Shown here piece after piece: positions 1 to 7,987 of a stretch of 26,100 bases of DNA (its first letter is position 1; every line of letters begins with the position of its first letter). A program made the translations under genes and the position numbers. Source of the stretch: CAYMRB01 sp964392615 (GTDB lineage: Bacteria > Planctomycetota > UBA8108). The stretch spans positions 1 to 26,100 of the forward strand of contig CAYMRB010000090.1 in assembly GCA_964392615.1 (NCBI GenBank). Reading direction: 5' to 3'. The notes beneath the pieces were generated by a model. The model made no database searches and was not told where the DNA came from. It was given only the letters and a program-made list of their open reading frames with translations.

Positions 1-2042
1 GTGGGGTGCTCTCTACGGGTGTGGGTCGGGTGGGTATTCTGGGGGGTGTGTGCGCCGCGGGCGACTTGTGGCGCCGCGTCGTCGACGCGCCGCGTATTCT
101 CGGCGCCCGGGGATCCGTCGCCGACGCTGGGGCGCCACGCGACACCGTAGCGGTTCTCGAGTGCGGGGTGGACGAGCTCGAGAGAAGGCCCGAGTCCATC
201 GGGGGACTCGGGCCAGTTCCCCTCGTCCGCAAAATCGACGCGATCAGCGACGTTGCGCAGCGCGTCACGCAGAGTGAGCGCTTCGCCCATATTGCTGAGA
301 GCCCCGTCGTAGGGGCCGAGCACGCCGCTGATGCCGTAGTGTTCCTCGATAGCGGCCGGGTCGCGGGACAGCACGAGGAAGCCCCCGGCCGCGAGCGTCG
401 TTTCCGGCTCGAACGTGAACTCGATGCCGCGCGTGAACGACCAGCCGACGAGATCGACCTCGGCGTCCGAGCGGTTGTGAAGCTCGATGTACTCGCCGGG
501 CGCGGTCGCGGCCGGATGGTACATGATCTCGTTGATGACGACCGACCGCTCGAAGTCCGCGACGTTCGCGCCTTCCCGCGTCGGCGTCGTGAACACGACG
601 CGGTTGTCGGCGGCGTCGGGGTAGCGTCCGGTCGAGTGCGCCGGCAGCGTCGCGCGCGGATTCAGTGCGTCGACGAAGCTGCCGTCGGCGAGGCTCAGGA
701 CGCACGCGTGGATGGCGTCGAGCTCGAACCCGAGCTCGGCCTCGCTGTAGGTCAGCAAGCCACCGGCGGGAATCGTCACATCCGGCAGCGTGAATGAGCC
801 GCGCTCCTCTGGATGCAGTGAGATTCGGCGTCCTGACACGTCGACGGACAGCGCGGTAGCGTTCGCCAGCTCGATCCACCCGGTTCCCACCTCGCCGATG
901 GACAGCTCGTTGATGACGACGTCTCGCGGTGCCGGTGTCGGCGCCGCCGGGGCTGGCTCGTCACCGTCGCGCTGGGTTCCCCACAGGGCCGGCGACAGGC
1001 TGAAGTCGCTCGAGTCGACGGAGATGTTGTACCCTTCGATCGCGAGCACGTTGGTTCCCGAGCGCAGCGCCGCTTGCCAGTTCCAGGCGGTGATCTCCTC
1101 GACGAAGCTCGCCTCGTGCGACCCTGCGGCGCCGGGTGGAATCGGGAAGTTGCCGCGCGCGATCTCGACGCCGTTGAGGTGGGCGACGAACGCGTCGTCG
1201 TAGCGGATCGCCACGGTCAGCCGGGTCAGAGCCGCAGGGTCTTCGACCTCGAACGTGCGGCGGATGGAGACACGGATGTAGTTGCCGGGCATGTCGGCGA
1301 GCACGGTGGCGTCGTCGTCGTCGCCGTAGCCGAACCCGGCGGGACCGGACTCCCACGCGCTGTCATCGAAGTCGAGGTCGCGCCAGTCGCCCGGGAGCGG
1401 CCGACTACCGCGCAGGAAGCGCCACTCGGCTCCCTCGGGAACGAGCTCGATATCGCGGGACGGTGGGGGGCCTGAGCGGTCGTCGACGTGGACGGTGTTC
1501 TCGGCACCCGGCGTCCCGCCCACGACGATCGAGGCTCTCCACGTGAAGGGGTCGGCCTCCTCTCGAAGGCTCGCGACGCGCTCGAGAGATGGTCCGAGAC
1601 CGTCAGGCGACTCGGGCCACGGGTTCGAGTCCTCGTAGTCGACGAATGAGGCTAGATGGCCGAACGATGTCCACAGCTGGACGAGTTCGCCGTTGTTCGA
1701 GAGCGTGCGGTCGAATTCACCGCCGATCAGCGCGGGATCGAGCCCGTAGCGGGCGGCGAGCAGATCGGCGTCGGCCGCGACGAGGACGAAGCCGCCCGCG
1801 GGCACGACCGTGCCGTGCGCGAACATGTGCTCGATGCCGCCAGCGATGACCCAGCCGCCGACGTCGACGTCCTCATCGCCATGGTTGTACAGCTCGACGA
1901 ACTCTCCGCTCAGCGAGTCGTCCGCGGGATGGTAGTGCAGCTCGTTCAGGATGACCGTCGGCGGTGCGGCGCTCAGCACGTTCGCAACCACGACAAGCCC
2001 GAGAGCCCAAACCGAAGGCGCGCAGCCGGTGGACCGTCTCAA
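1..2042 (-). CDS. Secreted lamin-tail-domain (LTD) repeat protein, C-terminus beyond window
   Basis: This reading frame stays open from 2042 down to the left edge (680 codons, no stop). I chose the TTG at 2042-2040 because GGAGGGAG sits 6 nt upstream and the frame then opens with a signal peptide (residues about 1-26, hydrophobic ALGLVVVANVL, cleavage near LSA-AP). Visible modules are an LTD-like domain at about 28-190 (VILNELHYHP…GEFVELYN…GGWVI), a beta-rich jelly-roll-like segment at about 200-355 (DLDFDDSAWESG, GFGYGD, FVAHLNGVEIARG), a second shorter LTD at about 371-460 (VVINELSIGEVG…WIEL), and a third full LTD at about 498-644 (VVINEIMYHP…GEYIEL). Modules 1 and 3 both end with PESPDGLGPSLE and GxPGAENT. 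LTD modules are common in large secreted planctomycete proteins, often with CotH kinase or sorting domains further on, but whatever follows here is outside the window. The role is probably cell-surface or matrix binding; the substrate is unknown. Confidence 0.85.
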   Translation of the reverse strand, partial: MRRSTGCAPSVWALGLVVVANVLSAAPPTVILNELHYHPADDSLSGEFVELYNHGDEDVDVGGWVIAGGIEHMFAHGTVVPAGGFVLVAADADLLAARYGLDPALIGGEFDRTLSNNGELVQLWTSFGHLASFVDYEDSNPWPESPDGLGPSLERVASLREEADPFTWRASIVVGGTPGAENTVHVDDRSGPPPSRDIELVPEGAEWRFLRGSRPLPGDWRDLDFDDSAWESGPAGFGYGDDDDATVLADMPGNYIRVSIRRTFEVEDPAALTRLTVAIRYDDAFVAHLNGVEIARGNFPIPPGAAGSHEASFVEEITAWNWQAALRSGTNVLAIEGYNISVDSSDFSLSPALWGTQRDGDEPAPAAPTPAPRDVVINELSIGEVGTGWIELANATALSVDVSGRRISLHPEERGSFTLPDVTIPAGGLLTYSEAELGFELDAIHACVLSLADGSFVDALNPRATLPAHSTGRYPDAADNRVVFTTPTREGANVADFERSVVINEIMYHPAATAPGEYIELHNRSDAEVDLVGWSFTRGIEFTFEPETTLAAGGFLVLSRDPAAIEEHYGISGVLGPYDGALSNMGEALTLRDALRNVADRVDFADEGNWPESPDGLGPSLELVHPALENRYGVAWRPSVGDGSPGAENTRRVDDAAPQVARGAHTPQNTHPTHTRREHP

Positions 2043-2326
2043 GGTCTACTCCCTCCGTTCGTTTCCTCCGATTGCCCCGGTCCCGCGCCGTTCAGCGGGC
2101 CCTCGTGAACTTGAGTAGGCAATGCGAAGGAAGGTGCCGAGCTTATTCTGTGGCACCTTTCCGTAGCAGGGCTACTCAACGTCTTGAAGCCGGTGCGTCG
2201 GGCCGTGAAATGTCAGGCGACGTATTGAAGACGGGAGCACGGATCCGGCAAGATGCCCCGGGGAGCCCGTCGAGAAGCTTCCACGCTCGCCGGACGGTCG
2301 CCACCAGCAATTCGGAGAAGTCCGAC
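2043..2326. other. Divergent intergenic region
   Basis: This 284-bp spacer separates the minus-strand LTD gene and the plus-strand HEAT-like gene and should carry promoters for both. I found no convincing -35/-10 pair on either strand. Its main visible content is a nested palindrome at 2111-2179, listed separately. Confidence 0.5.
2111..2179. repeat. 69-bp nested palindromic element
   Basis: The outer arms TTGAGTAG (2111-2118) and CTACTCAA (2172-2179) are perfect 8-bp complements. Inside lies a second stem, GGAAGGTGCC (2129-2138) against GGCACCTTTCC (2152-2162), with a single bulge and a 13-nt loop. The two arms of spacer between outer and inner stems are 10 and 9 nt. It could be a structured leader of either divergent transcript, an operator, or a small dispersed palindromic repeat. 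There is no T-tract, so a simple terminator is unlikely. Confidence 0.6.
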
Positions 2327-3220
2327 ATGAATCGACTGTCGACAGCGCTGTGCCTCAGCGTCTCGTGCGTGGCTCTCGGGCTTGCTGCAGTCGCCCTGCT
2401 CGAACGCCGGTCGGGTGGTCCCGCGGCTTCGAGCGAAGCCGAAGTCGCCGATCTCAGCGAGCTGCAGTCGGAATTGGACTCGCTGCGGGAGAGGGTCGAC
2501 GCGTTCGAGGAGCGCCAAGCCGCATTGGCGCGCCGGACAAGCGAGGCCTATGCGAAGGGCCGCATCGCGCCGAGGCGCGCGGTGGGGGAGGCGGGCGAGC
2601 CCGTCTCGACCGAGGGCGCCGAACTCGAGGAGCAGGTCGCGGTCCTCAACGCCCGCCTGGCGAGCCTGGAGGACAGCGAGACGATCGCACGGCTGGCGCG
2701 ATCGGGTCGCGAACGCGTCGCGGAGAAGGAGCTCCTCGCTGCGCTCGACAGCGTCGGCGATCCCGACGTCGTGCCCGAGGATCGATTGAAGGCCTGGCAA
2801 ACCGTGCGGCGGTTCGGCAAGTCGCAGCGCGACAGGATCGGTGCGGAGTTCGAGGAGCGCGGACTGCAGGAGCGCGATTTCGTGCTGCCGCTGCTCGACC
2901 TGGCCCAGGACGCGACGCTCGATCCCGAGTTTCGCGTCGAGGTGATGCGCAGCCTGCACGGTTCGCGCGTCGAGGAGATCCGCCAGCCGATGCTCGACGT
3001 CCTCGCGTCGAACGAGTCGTCGGAAGTGCGTGCCGAGGCCATGACGGCGCTCTACTGGCACATCGACGACGCTTCGGTTCGCCAAGCGATCACGGCGGTC
3101 AGCCAGAACGAGAGCGACGAGATCATGCACGCGAGGGCGCAGCGGATCATGCCGAAGGTCGAGCACATAGAGCGGGAAGCGGCGCGATCTGCAGAAAGCG
3201 CGGACAGCGGCGAGAAGTGA
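2327..3220 (+). CDS. Membrane-anchored coiled-coil / HEAT-like repeat protein
   Basis: This encodes 297 residues. The ATG at 2327 is preceded by GGAGAAG 7-8 nt upstream, and the protein then starts with a short basic N-terminus and a hydrophobic segment (residues 5-25, ALCLSVSCVALGLAAVALL), which looks like a single membrane anchor or uncleaved signal. The frame is open further upstream, but that part has no start with a ribosome-binding site and reads as non-coding. Residues 42-70 and 98-118 are heptad-rich (SELQSELDSLRERV, ELEEQVAVLNARL) and probably form coiled coils. Residues 140-280 are helical with short repeated units (FRVEVMRSLHG, VRAEAMTALYWHID, DEIMHARAQRIM) of the kind seen in HEAT/PBS-lyase-like repeats. 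The tail is polar. It may act as an envelope scaffold or adaptor. I recognise no enzyme motif and give no specific function. It ends 82 bp from the convergent VIT/vWA gene. Confidence 0.8.
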   Translation: MNRLSTALCLSVSCVALGLAAVALLERRSGGPAASSEAEVADLSELQSELDSLRERVDAFEERQAALARRTSEAYAKGRIAPRRAVGEAGEPVSTEGAELEEQVAVLNARLASLEDSETIARLARSGRERVAEKELLAALDSVGDPDVVPEDRLKAWQTVRRFGKSQRDRIGAEFEERGLQERDFVLPLLDLAQDATLDPEFRVEVMRSLHGSRVEEIRQPMLDVLASNESSEVRAEAMTALYWHIDDASVRQAITAVSQNESDEIMHARAQRIMPKVEHIEREAARSAESADSGEK

Positions 3221-3238
3221 CCGTTCGAAACAGCAAAG

Positions 3239-3273
3239 GAGCCGCCCGACCGCGAGTTCGCGGTCGGCGGCTC
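3239..3273. terminator. Bidirectional terminator hairpin between convergent genes
   Basis: Left arm 3239-3254 pairs with right arm 3259-3273 over 15 bp with one bulged C and an AGTT loop. It lies between the stop of the HEAT-like gene (3220) and the stop of the minus-strand VIT/vWA gene (3303). On the minus strand the hairpin is followed by TTTGCTGTTT, so it terminates best in that direction. There is no T-run on the plus side. Confidence 0.75.
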
Positions 3274-3302
3274 CATCGTCGCGAGTCTGCCGACGGTGAT
3301 CG

Positions 3303-5660
3303 TCAGTTGATGACGATCTTCTGGCCCTTCCAGAGGAACGTCACCTCCGCACCGAGACCGAGCAACTTGCCGATGCCCGCGTGCTTCGTCAGCAGCGCGA
3401 AGTAATCGTCGGACAGGTACTTCACCTGGACCGTCGTCGTCGGTGTGCCGGTCTTCAGCGCCGTTAGCGCAGCGTCGACCCAGCGGGTCTTCTGGAGGTA
3501 GAACGTCTTGCCGGCGACGCGGCGGATCCTGTCGACGGCGGCGACGCCGGAGCTCCCCGAGCCGCGTTCACCGTTCGTCGCCTCCGCGCCAGCCGCGGCG
3601 CGATCGAGCTCCTCGAGGAACTCGGCGCCATCCGCATCGGCCGCCGATCCCGTCCGCGCGTCCTTCAATCGCGCGATACTCCTGCTCTTCTTGACGGCAC
3701 CGCGCCCCTTCGCCGCATCGAAACCTCGCTTCTCCTCTGCCGCGCGCTGGCGGGCTCGTGACGCGCCAGCGCCGCCAGGACGTCCGCCGAGGAGAGCCTC
3801 CGCGGGCGCGGCCGTGGCGGCCGGCTCGGCACGGGGGCGACCGAGACGCCGCGCGATCTCGTTCTCCTCGATGATCAGGTACGACGTGTACGGCGTGATG
3901 ATGCCGTGCAGCTTGCTCAGCCGGATGACCTCGTCGGTCAGCTCCTTCGATTCGCCGGACAGCCGGATCTGCTCGAGCAGGTAGCCGACCTTGCGCGTCG
4001 CCCAAAGGCGAGCGATGTGCGGCTGCGTCGAAGCTGCGGCGGCGCCGCCGAACTCGAGCGAGTACTCGAACACCCGCTCCGAGCCGACGAACTTGCCGCG
4101 CACGATGACGTTCTTGTGGCCGTCGTCCCCGTAGCGTCCGACGAGCACGAGCTCCTCGCCGCGGAAGAGATCTGGCAGCGGCTTCGGGTACACGTCGGAG
4201 ACCTTCTGGCCGGGGAACTCGACGCGAATGCCGGTCAAGACCGGCGAGTCGATCTTGTCGTAGAAGCTCGACAGCCGCATCTCGATGTTCTCGTCGTCGC
4301 GCACGTACTGCGCTGCGCCGCGCTGCTCCTTGACGAGCTGGTCGAGCAGCTTCGCGTTGAGGTCTTCGCCGACCGCGAAGACGAACACGCGTCGCTTCGC
4401 GGTGTTCTGCTTGCGGATGCTCGCGAGGACGTCCTCCGGCCGCGTCACTCCGATCGTCGGTTCGCCATCGGTCAGCAGCACGACGAGCTGCAGTCGTCCG
4501 CCGTCCGTGAGGCTCTGTAGCGCGAAACGCACGCCCTCCTCGAGATTCGTGCCGCCGCGTGCGGCCATCTGATCGACGTAGAGCCCGGCGCGCTTGCGAT
4601 TGTCGTCGCTGACGTCGACGAGCCCGTCGTTGAATCGTCGCGCCTCGGTCGAGAAGTCGACGATGTTGAACCGGTCCTTCGCGTTCAGGCCACCGAGGCA
4701 GTAGCGCAGCGCGTTCTGCACCTGCTTCATCTTGTGACCGAGCATGCTTCCGGACGTGTCGATCACGAACACGACGTCCTTCGGCGGCACCTCCTTCGGG
4801 CGCTCGGGCCGCGGCGTCAGCGACAGGTGAAAGAAGCCGTCCTTCTCGTGCGAGCGGTGCGTGAGGAGGACCGGCGCGAGCGCGTCCTCGCTGACGTTCC
4901 AGACGAGCACGAAGTCCTCGTCGGCGTTGAGCGTCTTCGCCTCGAACGTGACGCGCGCTTCTTTCGGTCCGGGGCGCGCGACCGCGACGGCGTGCGACGG
5001 GCTCTGGATCGACCGCAGCGAGGCCGACTGCTTCATGCGTACGTCGATGACGACGTCCTCATACGGTCCAGTCGAGTACTTGCCGGTGTCGAGCGGGTAG
5101 CGGTACTCGGCGACGCCGGAGTTGCGCGCCACGGTCTCCGAGTACTCGATGATGATGTCGACTCCGCCGCGCGGCGGAATCGGGAACACGCTCGCGCGGA
5201 AGAGGCCGCGGTCGACGTACTCGAGGAGCCCCGGGTCCTTCACTCGGCGTACGATGTCGGAGTAGATCTGCCGCGCCTTGTCCTTCTCGAGCACCTCGCC
5301 CTGCTGGAACTTGCCGCCCATGGTCATCTGGAAACCGGAGACCGCGGCTCCCGGCGGCAGCGGGAACATGTAGACGCCCTCGAGCTGGACGCCGTTCGGG
5401 TTGTAGAAGGTCTCCTCGACGCGCGTCTTGACGACGGTGTCCTGGACGTCGACCGTGACGCGGTGCTTCGTGACGCGCATCGGGAAGTTGCGCGGCCGCG
5501 GTCGCACGATGCGCCGGTGGCGGGGCATCGGGTGGGGGATGACGACGTGGCCGTCCGGCACGTAGATGAAGCCGTCGGCGCGTACCGTGCTGGCCGGCGC
5601 CAGGAAAACGCAGACCGCGCCAAGGCCAGCGAGCAGCCAGAGTCGGTTCGAGAGCGTCAT
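3303..5660 (-). CDS. Exported VIT domain + von Willebrand factor A domain protein
   Basis: This encodes 785 residues from ATG at 5660, with GGAGG 7 nt upstream. The N-terminus has a signal peptide (about 1-28, WLLAGLGAVCVFLAPASTVRA). A VIT domain follows at about 58-180 (VEETFYNPN, LEGVYMFPLPPGAAVSGF, ARQIYSDIVRRVKDPGLLE). A vWA domain follows at about 294-465 with an intact metal-ion adhesion site: D301-T-S303-G-S305, T371 in GGTN, and D398 in LLTDGEP. Residues 540-605 match the region after vWA in inter-alpha-trypsin-inhibitor-heavy-chain-like bacterial proteins (ARLWATRKVGYLL, ITPYTSYLIIEE). A low-complexity Ala/Gly/Arg/Lys linker (about 610-690) leads to a compact C-terminal segment (KTFYLQKTRWVDAAL…). 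Bacterial VIT-vWA proteins are usually exported and bind protein ligands with a divalent cation; the ligand here is unknown. No sortase or outer-membrane anchor is visible. Residues 30-60 are rich in Pro, His and Arg. Confidence 0.93.
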   Translation of the reverse strand: MTLSNRLWLLAGLGAVCVFLAPASTVRADGFIYVPDGHVVIPHPMPRHRRIVRPRPRNFPMRVTKHRVTVDVQDTVVKTRVEETFYNPNGVQLEGVYMFPLPPGAAVSGFQMTMGGKFQQGEVLEKDKARQIYSDIVRRVKDPGLLEYVDRGLFRASVFPIPPRGGVDIIIEYSETVARNSGVAEYRYPLDTGKYSTGPYEDVVIDVRMKQSASLRSIQSPSHAVAVARPGPKEARVTFEAKTLNADEDFVLVWNVSEDALAPVLLTHRSHEKDGFFHLSLTPRPERPKEVPPKDVVFVIDTSGSMLGHKMKQVQNALRYCLGGLNAKDRFNIVDFSTEARRFNDGLVDVSDDNRKRAGLYVDQMAARGGTNLEEGVRFALQSLTDGGRLQLVVLLTDGEPTIGVTRPEDVLASIRKQNTAKRRVFVFAVGEDLNAKLLDQLVKEQRGAAQYVRDDENIEMRLSSFYDKIDSPVLTGIRVEFPGQKVSDVYPKPLPDLFRGEELVLVGRYGDDGHKNVIVRGKFVGSERVFEYSLEFGGAAAASTQPHIARLWATRKVGYLLEQIRLSGESKELTDEVIRLSKLHGIITPYTSYLIIEENEIARRLGRPRAEPAATAAPAEALLGGRPGGAGASRARQRAAEEKRGFDAAKGRGAVKKSRSIARLKDARTGSAADADGAEFLEELDRAAAGAEATNGERGSGSSGVAAVDRIRRVAGKTFYLQKTRWVDAALTALKTGTPTTTVQVKYLSDDYFALLTKHAGIGKLLGLGAEVTFLWKGQKIVIN

Positions 5661-5818
5661 GAGGAGGCCTCCGATGAGGGGGGGTTCTTCTTCCGAGAGA
5701 CCCGCCGGCGGAAGCGCCGATCGGGAAGGACCTCGAAAAAGACTCGGAGGCCTACCGGAGGTTGCAGCGATTCAGCGTGGACGGAGCCTACTACTGGGGT
5801 CGGCACCGCGATCCGCCG

Positions 5819-5843
5819 ACTGAACCGTCACGGACCGTTCAGT
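5819..5843 (-). terminator. Weak hairpin overlapping the stop of the L,D-transpeptidase gene
   Basis: ACTGAAC (5819-5825) and GTTCAGT (5837-5843) form a 7-bp stem with an 11-nt loop that overlaps the TGA stop at 5839-5841. There is no T-tract, so it may only mark the transcript end or protect it. The rest of the 5661-5838 gap shows no clear promoter for the VIT/vWA gene. Confidence 0.3.
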
Positions 5844-7074
5844 CGCGGATCACGACCACCGCGCCGCGCGGTACGAAGTCGAAGACGAGCTCGACGTCGT
5901 CACGCAGCATGCGGATGCAGCCCTTGGAGGACTCGCGTTGGATCGAGTCGTTGTCCACGGTACCGTGGATGCCGATTCCCGACACCTCCTCGGTGTCCTG
6001 GAAGCCGAGCCAGCGCGTGCCGAGCACGTTGCGCGGGTCGCCGGCCGGAATGGGCGGCTCGCCGGGGATGTACCAGGTCGGATCCTTCTGACGCACCTCG
6101 ACGACGAAGCGGCCGATGGGCGTCGAGTTCGCCTCGCCGAGGCCGACTGGGCGCTCCAGCAGCACGCGGTCGCCGATCTTCACCCACAGCCGGAAGTCGC
6201 TCTTGTCGACCAGCACGGACGCGCGCCCGGGCAGGATCCTCAGGCCGACGCGGGGCTGGATCTCCGTCGACTTCAAGCTGCTGAGGCGAACGATCGAGTC
6301 GATCGTCGTTTCGAACTGCCGCGCGATGCGCGTCAAGTTGTCTCCCTCCTTGACGTTGTACCGCTTCAGGAGGGGTGAGTACCGGCCGGAGAAGACGTGC
6401 CGGTCGAGCAGCGGCTCGAGCTGGTCGAGTGCCTGACGGCGCTCGATGCTGTCGCTCGCGAGCTCGTAAGCCCACGAAAGATCGGTCCACGCCTGCGGCA
6501 GATCGTTCGGATCGGTCGAGTCGACGAGGTCGATGCTCCGAGCGAGCAGCGGCGCGAAGGCCTGGCCCTGCGCGTCGTGCTTCGCGAGGTGCTCGAGGTA
6601 GCGCTGGCGCCAGCTCGGGTCCGACTCGATCTCGAGGAGCCGCAGCGCGACCGGCACGAGCGCGGCGCCGTTCTGCGACGCGCCTTGCGCGAACGCCGTT
6701 CGCAGATGGCGGGCGGCTGCGCTCTCGTCGCCCTGGCGGAAGGCCGCGTCGGCGAGGTCGACATGGCGATCGATGATGGCCGTGCCGCTTCGCAGCATCC
6801 CGACGTGGCCGTCCGGCAGCCGGCGCCCGACGCCCGTCCGTCTCGGGCCGATCGGTGGCGTGCCCCCGCCGGCCGTCGTAGGCCTCGGGGGCGCGATCCG
6901 CGCCGTCTCGGCAGGCGCGTCCGCGCCGGCGCCTCCCGCGGTCCGTGTCGCGTTCGGGTCGTTTGCGTTCGGGACGTCATCCGGCGCTCCACCGCCGCCG
7001 ATGAGCGTCACGAGTGCCCACATCACGCCCGCTCCTAGCAACGCCGCCACCGTGAGACCGAGTGCCTTGTTCAC
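5839..7074 (-). CDS. LysM + L,D-transpeptidase (YkuD-type) envelope enzyme
   Basis: This encodes 411 residues from GTG at 7074, chosen because AGAGGAGG lies 6 nt upstream and a membrane segment follows directly (residues about 5-26, LGLTVAALLGAGVMWALVTLI). A Pro/Ala/Gly/Thr-rich linker (about 28-75) is followed by a helical, TPR-like region (about 85-230). A LysM peptidoglycan-binding module lies at 239-283 (YNVKEGDNLTRIARQF). The YkuD catalytic domain at 284-411 carries the hallmark HGT…SxGCIRM, with His370 and the nucleophile Cys386. YkuD enzymes form 3-3 peptidoglycan cross-links or attach proteins to peptidoglycan via meso-diaminopimelate. Membrane anchor plus LysM places the active site in the periplasm at the wall. 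All catalytic motif residues are present, so it should be active. It appears to be transcribed alone from the promoter at 7119. Confidence 0.95.
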   Translation of the reverse strand: MNKALGLTVAALLGAGVMWALVTLIGGGGAPDDVPNANDPNATRTAGGAGADAPAETARIAPPRPTTAGGGTPPIGPRRTGVGRRLPDGHVGMLRSGTAIIDRHVDLADAAFRQGDESAAARHLRTAFAQGASQNGAALVPVALRLLEIESDPSWRQRYLEHLAKHDAQGQAFAPLLARSIDLVDSTDPNDLPQAWTDLSWAYELASDSIERRQALDQLEPLLDRHVFSGRYSPLLKRYNVKEGDNLTRIARQFETTIDSIVRLSSLKSTEIQPRVGLRILPGRASVLVDKSDFRLWVKIGDRVLLERPVGLGEANSTPIGRFVVEVRQKDPTWYIPGEPPIPAGDPRNVLGTRWLGFQDTEEVSGIGIHGTVDNDSIQRESSKGCIRMLRDDVELVFDFVPRGAVVVIRD

Positions 7075-7118
7075 GGCAACCTCCTCTGGATCACTTCTTC
7101 ACTTCCGGTAACGGCCGA

Positions 7119-7127
7119 ATTGTAGCA
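7119..7127 (-). promoter_or_regulatory. Extended -10 promoter for the L,D-transpeptidase gene
   Basis: On the minus strand TGCTACAAT gives a TGN extended -10 with TACAAT at 7124-7119. No good -35 is present, as is typical of extended -10 promoters. The predicted leader is about 40 nt and holds the AGAGGAGG ribosome-binding site of the GTG start at 7074. Confidence 0.5.
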
Positions 7128-7185
7128 AGGCGGGGCCGCCGGGGGTAGCACTCGTTCCGCGGTTCGACCGGCATGCCACGAAAGC

Positions 7186-7210
7186 GGCCCCCGGAACGAG
7201 TTCGGGGGCC
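7186..7210 (-). terminator. Terminator downstream of rplT
   Basis: GGCCCCCGGAAC (7186-7197) can pair with GTTCGGGGGCC (7200-7210), giving a GC-rich stem with a bulged G. On the minus strand it is followed after GC by TTTCG. It sits 38 nt after the rplT stop and ends the infC-rpmI-rplT cluster. Confidence 0.65.
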
Positions 7211-7247
7211 GTGTCGTCTTGTCGTCGGGATCGAGCCGCCGCGATCG

Positions 7248-7595
7248 TCAGCCGCGCGCGGTCTCGACGAGCTCCTTGAACGCCGCCGGATTGCGGACGG
7301 CGATGTCGGCGAGCACCTTGCGGTTGAGTTCGATATTGGCCTTCTTCAGGCCGTGGATGAACACGCTGTACCGCATTCCCTCCGCGCGGCACGCGGCGTT
7401 GATGCGGACGATCCACAAGCGCCGCCAGTCGCCCTTGCGCTTGCGGCGGTGGCGCGTCGCGTACGCCTCCGCGCGAGTGCGGGCCTCCTGAGCGGTTCGC
7501 CACAGCTTGCGGCGGCCACCGCGGTAGCCCTTGACCTTGCGGAACAGGCGCTTCTTCTTCTTGAGGCGGGCGACGCCGAATCGAGCTCGGGGCAT
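7248..7595 (-). CDS. rplT: 50S ribosomal protein bL20
   Basis: The 115-residue product has the usual length and sequence of bL20: MPRARFGVARLKKKKRLFRK at the N-terminus, a very basic helical stretch (YRGGRRKLWRTAQEA, RKRKGDWRRLWI), and the globular part RINAACR…YSVFIHGLKKA…LNRKVLADIAV. bL20 binds 23S rRNA early in large-subunit assembly. The start at 7595 has GGAG 9 nt upstream. It is last in the minus-strand order infC-rpmI-rplT, conserved across bacteria. In other bacteria bL20 represses this operon by binding its mRNA leader. Confidence 0.98.
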   Translation of the reverse strand: MPRARFGVARLKKKKRLFRKVKGYRGGRRKLWRTAQEARTRAEAYATRHRRKRKGDWRRLWIVRINAACRAEGMRYSVFIHGLKKANIELNRKVLADIAVRNPAAFKELVETARG

Positions 7596-7789
7596 GCTTT
7601 CGGTCTCCTACTGTTCGCTTCGTTGGATCCGATCCGGCGCGGCCGCGGCGTTCGCGCCGCAGGTTCCGTCTTCGAGGCCAGCGGGTGAGGCCAGCAGGAA
7701 GTGCCAGGCCGCATGGCGTCGAGACGGAGTCGGAAACCGTCGCCGGTTCGTGGGGGGGGGACTCTGTACCTGAGAGCCCGTGCGGGACT
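7596..7789 (-). other. rpmI-rplT spacer with a tetraloop hairpin and G9 tract
   Basis: The spacer is 194 bp, long for this gene pair. It holds a perfect 6-bp hairpin, GCGGCG (7645-7650) against CGCCGC (7655-7660), with a 4-nt loop (CGAA on the transcript). It also has a run of nine G at 7752-7760 (C9 on the transcript). It may form part of a bL20-responsive leader, but I cannot show that from sequence alone. I see no coding potential here. Confidence 0.4.
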
Positions 7790-7987
7790 CTACTCCAAGC
7801 AGAGCAACCGGCGGATCGTCTTCGCGTCCATCGGCTCGCACATGACTCCCTTGCGAAGGCCCCGCAGCCGCTTGCCGTTCTTGGACACCATGAGGTGACG
7901 CTTGCCGGCCTTCCAGCGCTTGACCTTGCCGTTCTTATTTACCCGGAACCGCTTCGCGGTCCCCTTGTGGGTCTTCATCTTCGGCAT
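7790..7987 (-). CDS. rpmI: 50S ribosomal protein bL35
   Basis: This encodes 65 residues, the standard bL35 length: MPKMKTHKGTAKRFRVNKNG, then KHRHL-type segment GKRHLMVSKNGKRLRGLRKG and an LLCLE terminus. The ATG at 7987 has GGAG 7-8 nt upstream. The frame is open further upstream to 8137, but that extension is unrelated to bL35, lacks a ribosome-binding site and overlaps the predicted promoter, so it is not included. The gene lies between infC and rplT in the conserved order. Confidence 0.97.
   Translation of the reverse strand: MPKMKTHKGTAKRFRVNKNGKVKRWKAGKRHLMVSKNGKRLRGLRKGVMCEPMDAKTIRRLLCLE

Noticed and set aside
1600..1660. tRNA-like GGGTTCGAGTC string
   Set aside because: It lies inside the LTD coding frame, with no cloverleaf arms around it. 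No other tRNA signature was seen in the window.
5700..5760. Hairpin CCTCCGAG…CGAGG near the VIT/vWA promoter region as a terminator
   Set aside because: The arms are short and mismatched, and it sits just upstream of the VIT/vWA start rather than directly after the L,D-transpeptidase gene.
4734..6284. Long plus-strand open frame opposite the VIT/vWA and L,D-transpeptidase genes
   Set aside because: It spans parts of two well-supported minus-strand genes and the gap between them, is Arg/Asp/Val-rich as expected for the antisense of GC-rich DNA, and has no recognisable domain.
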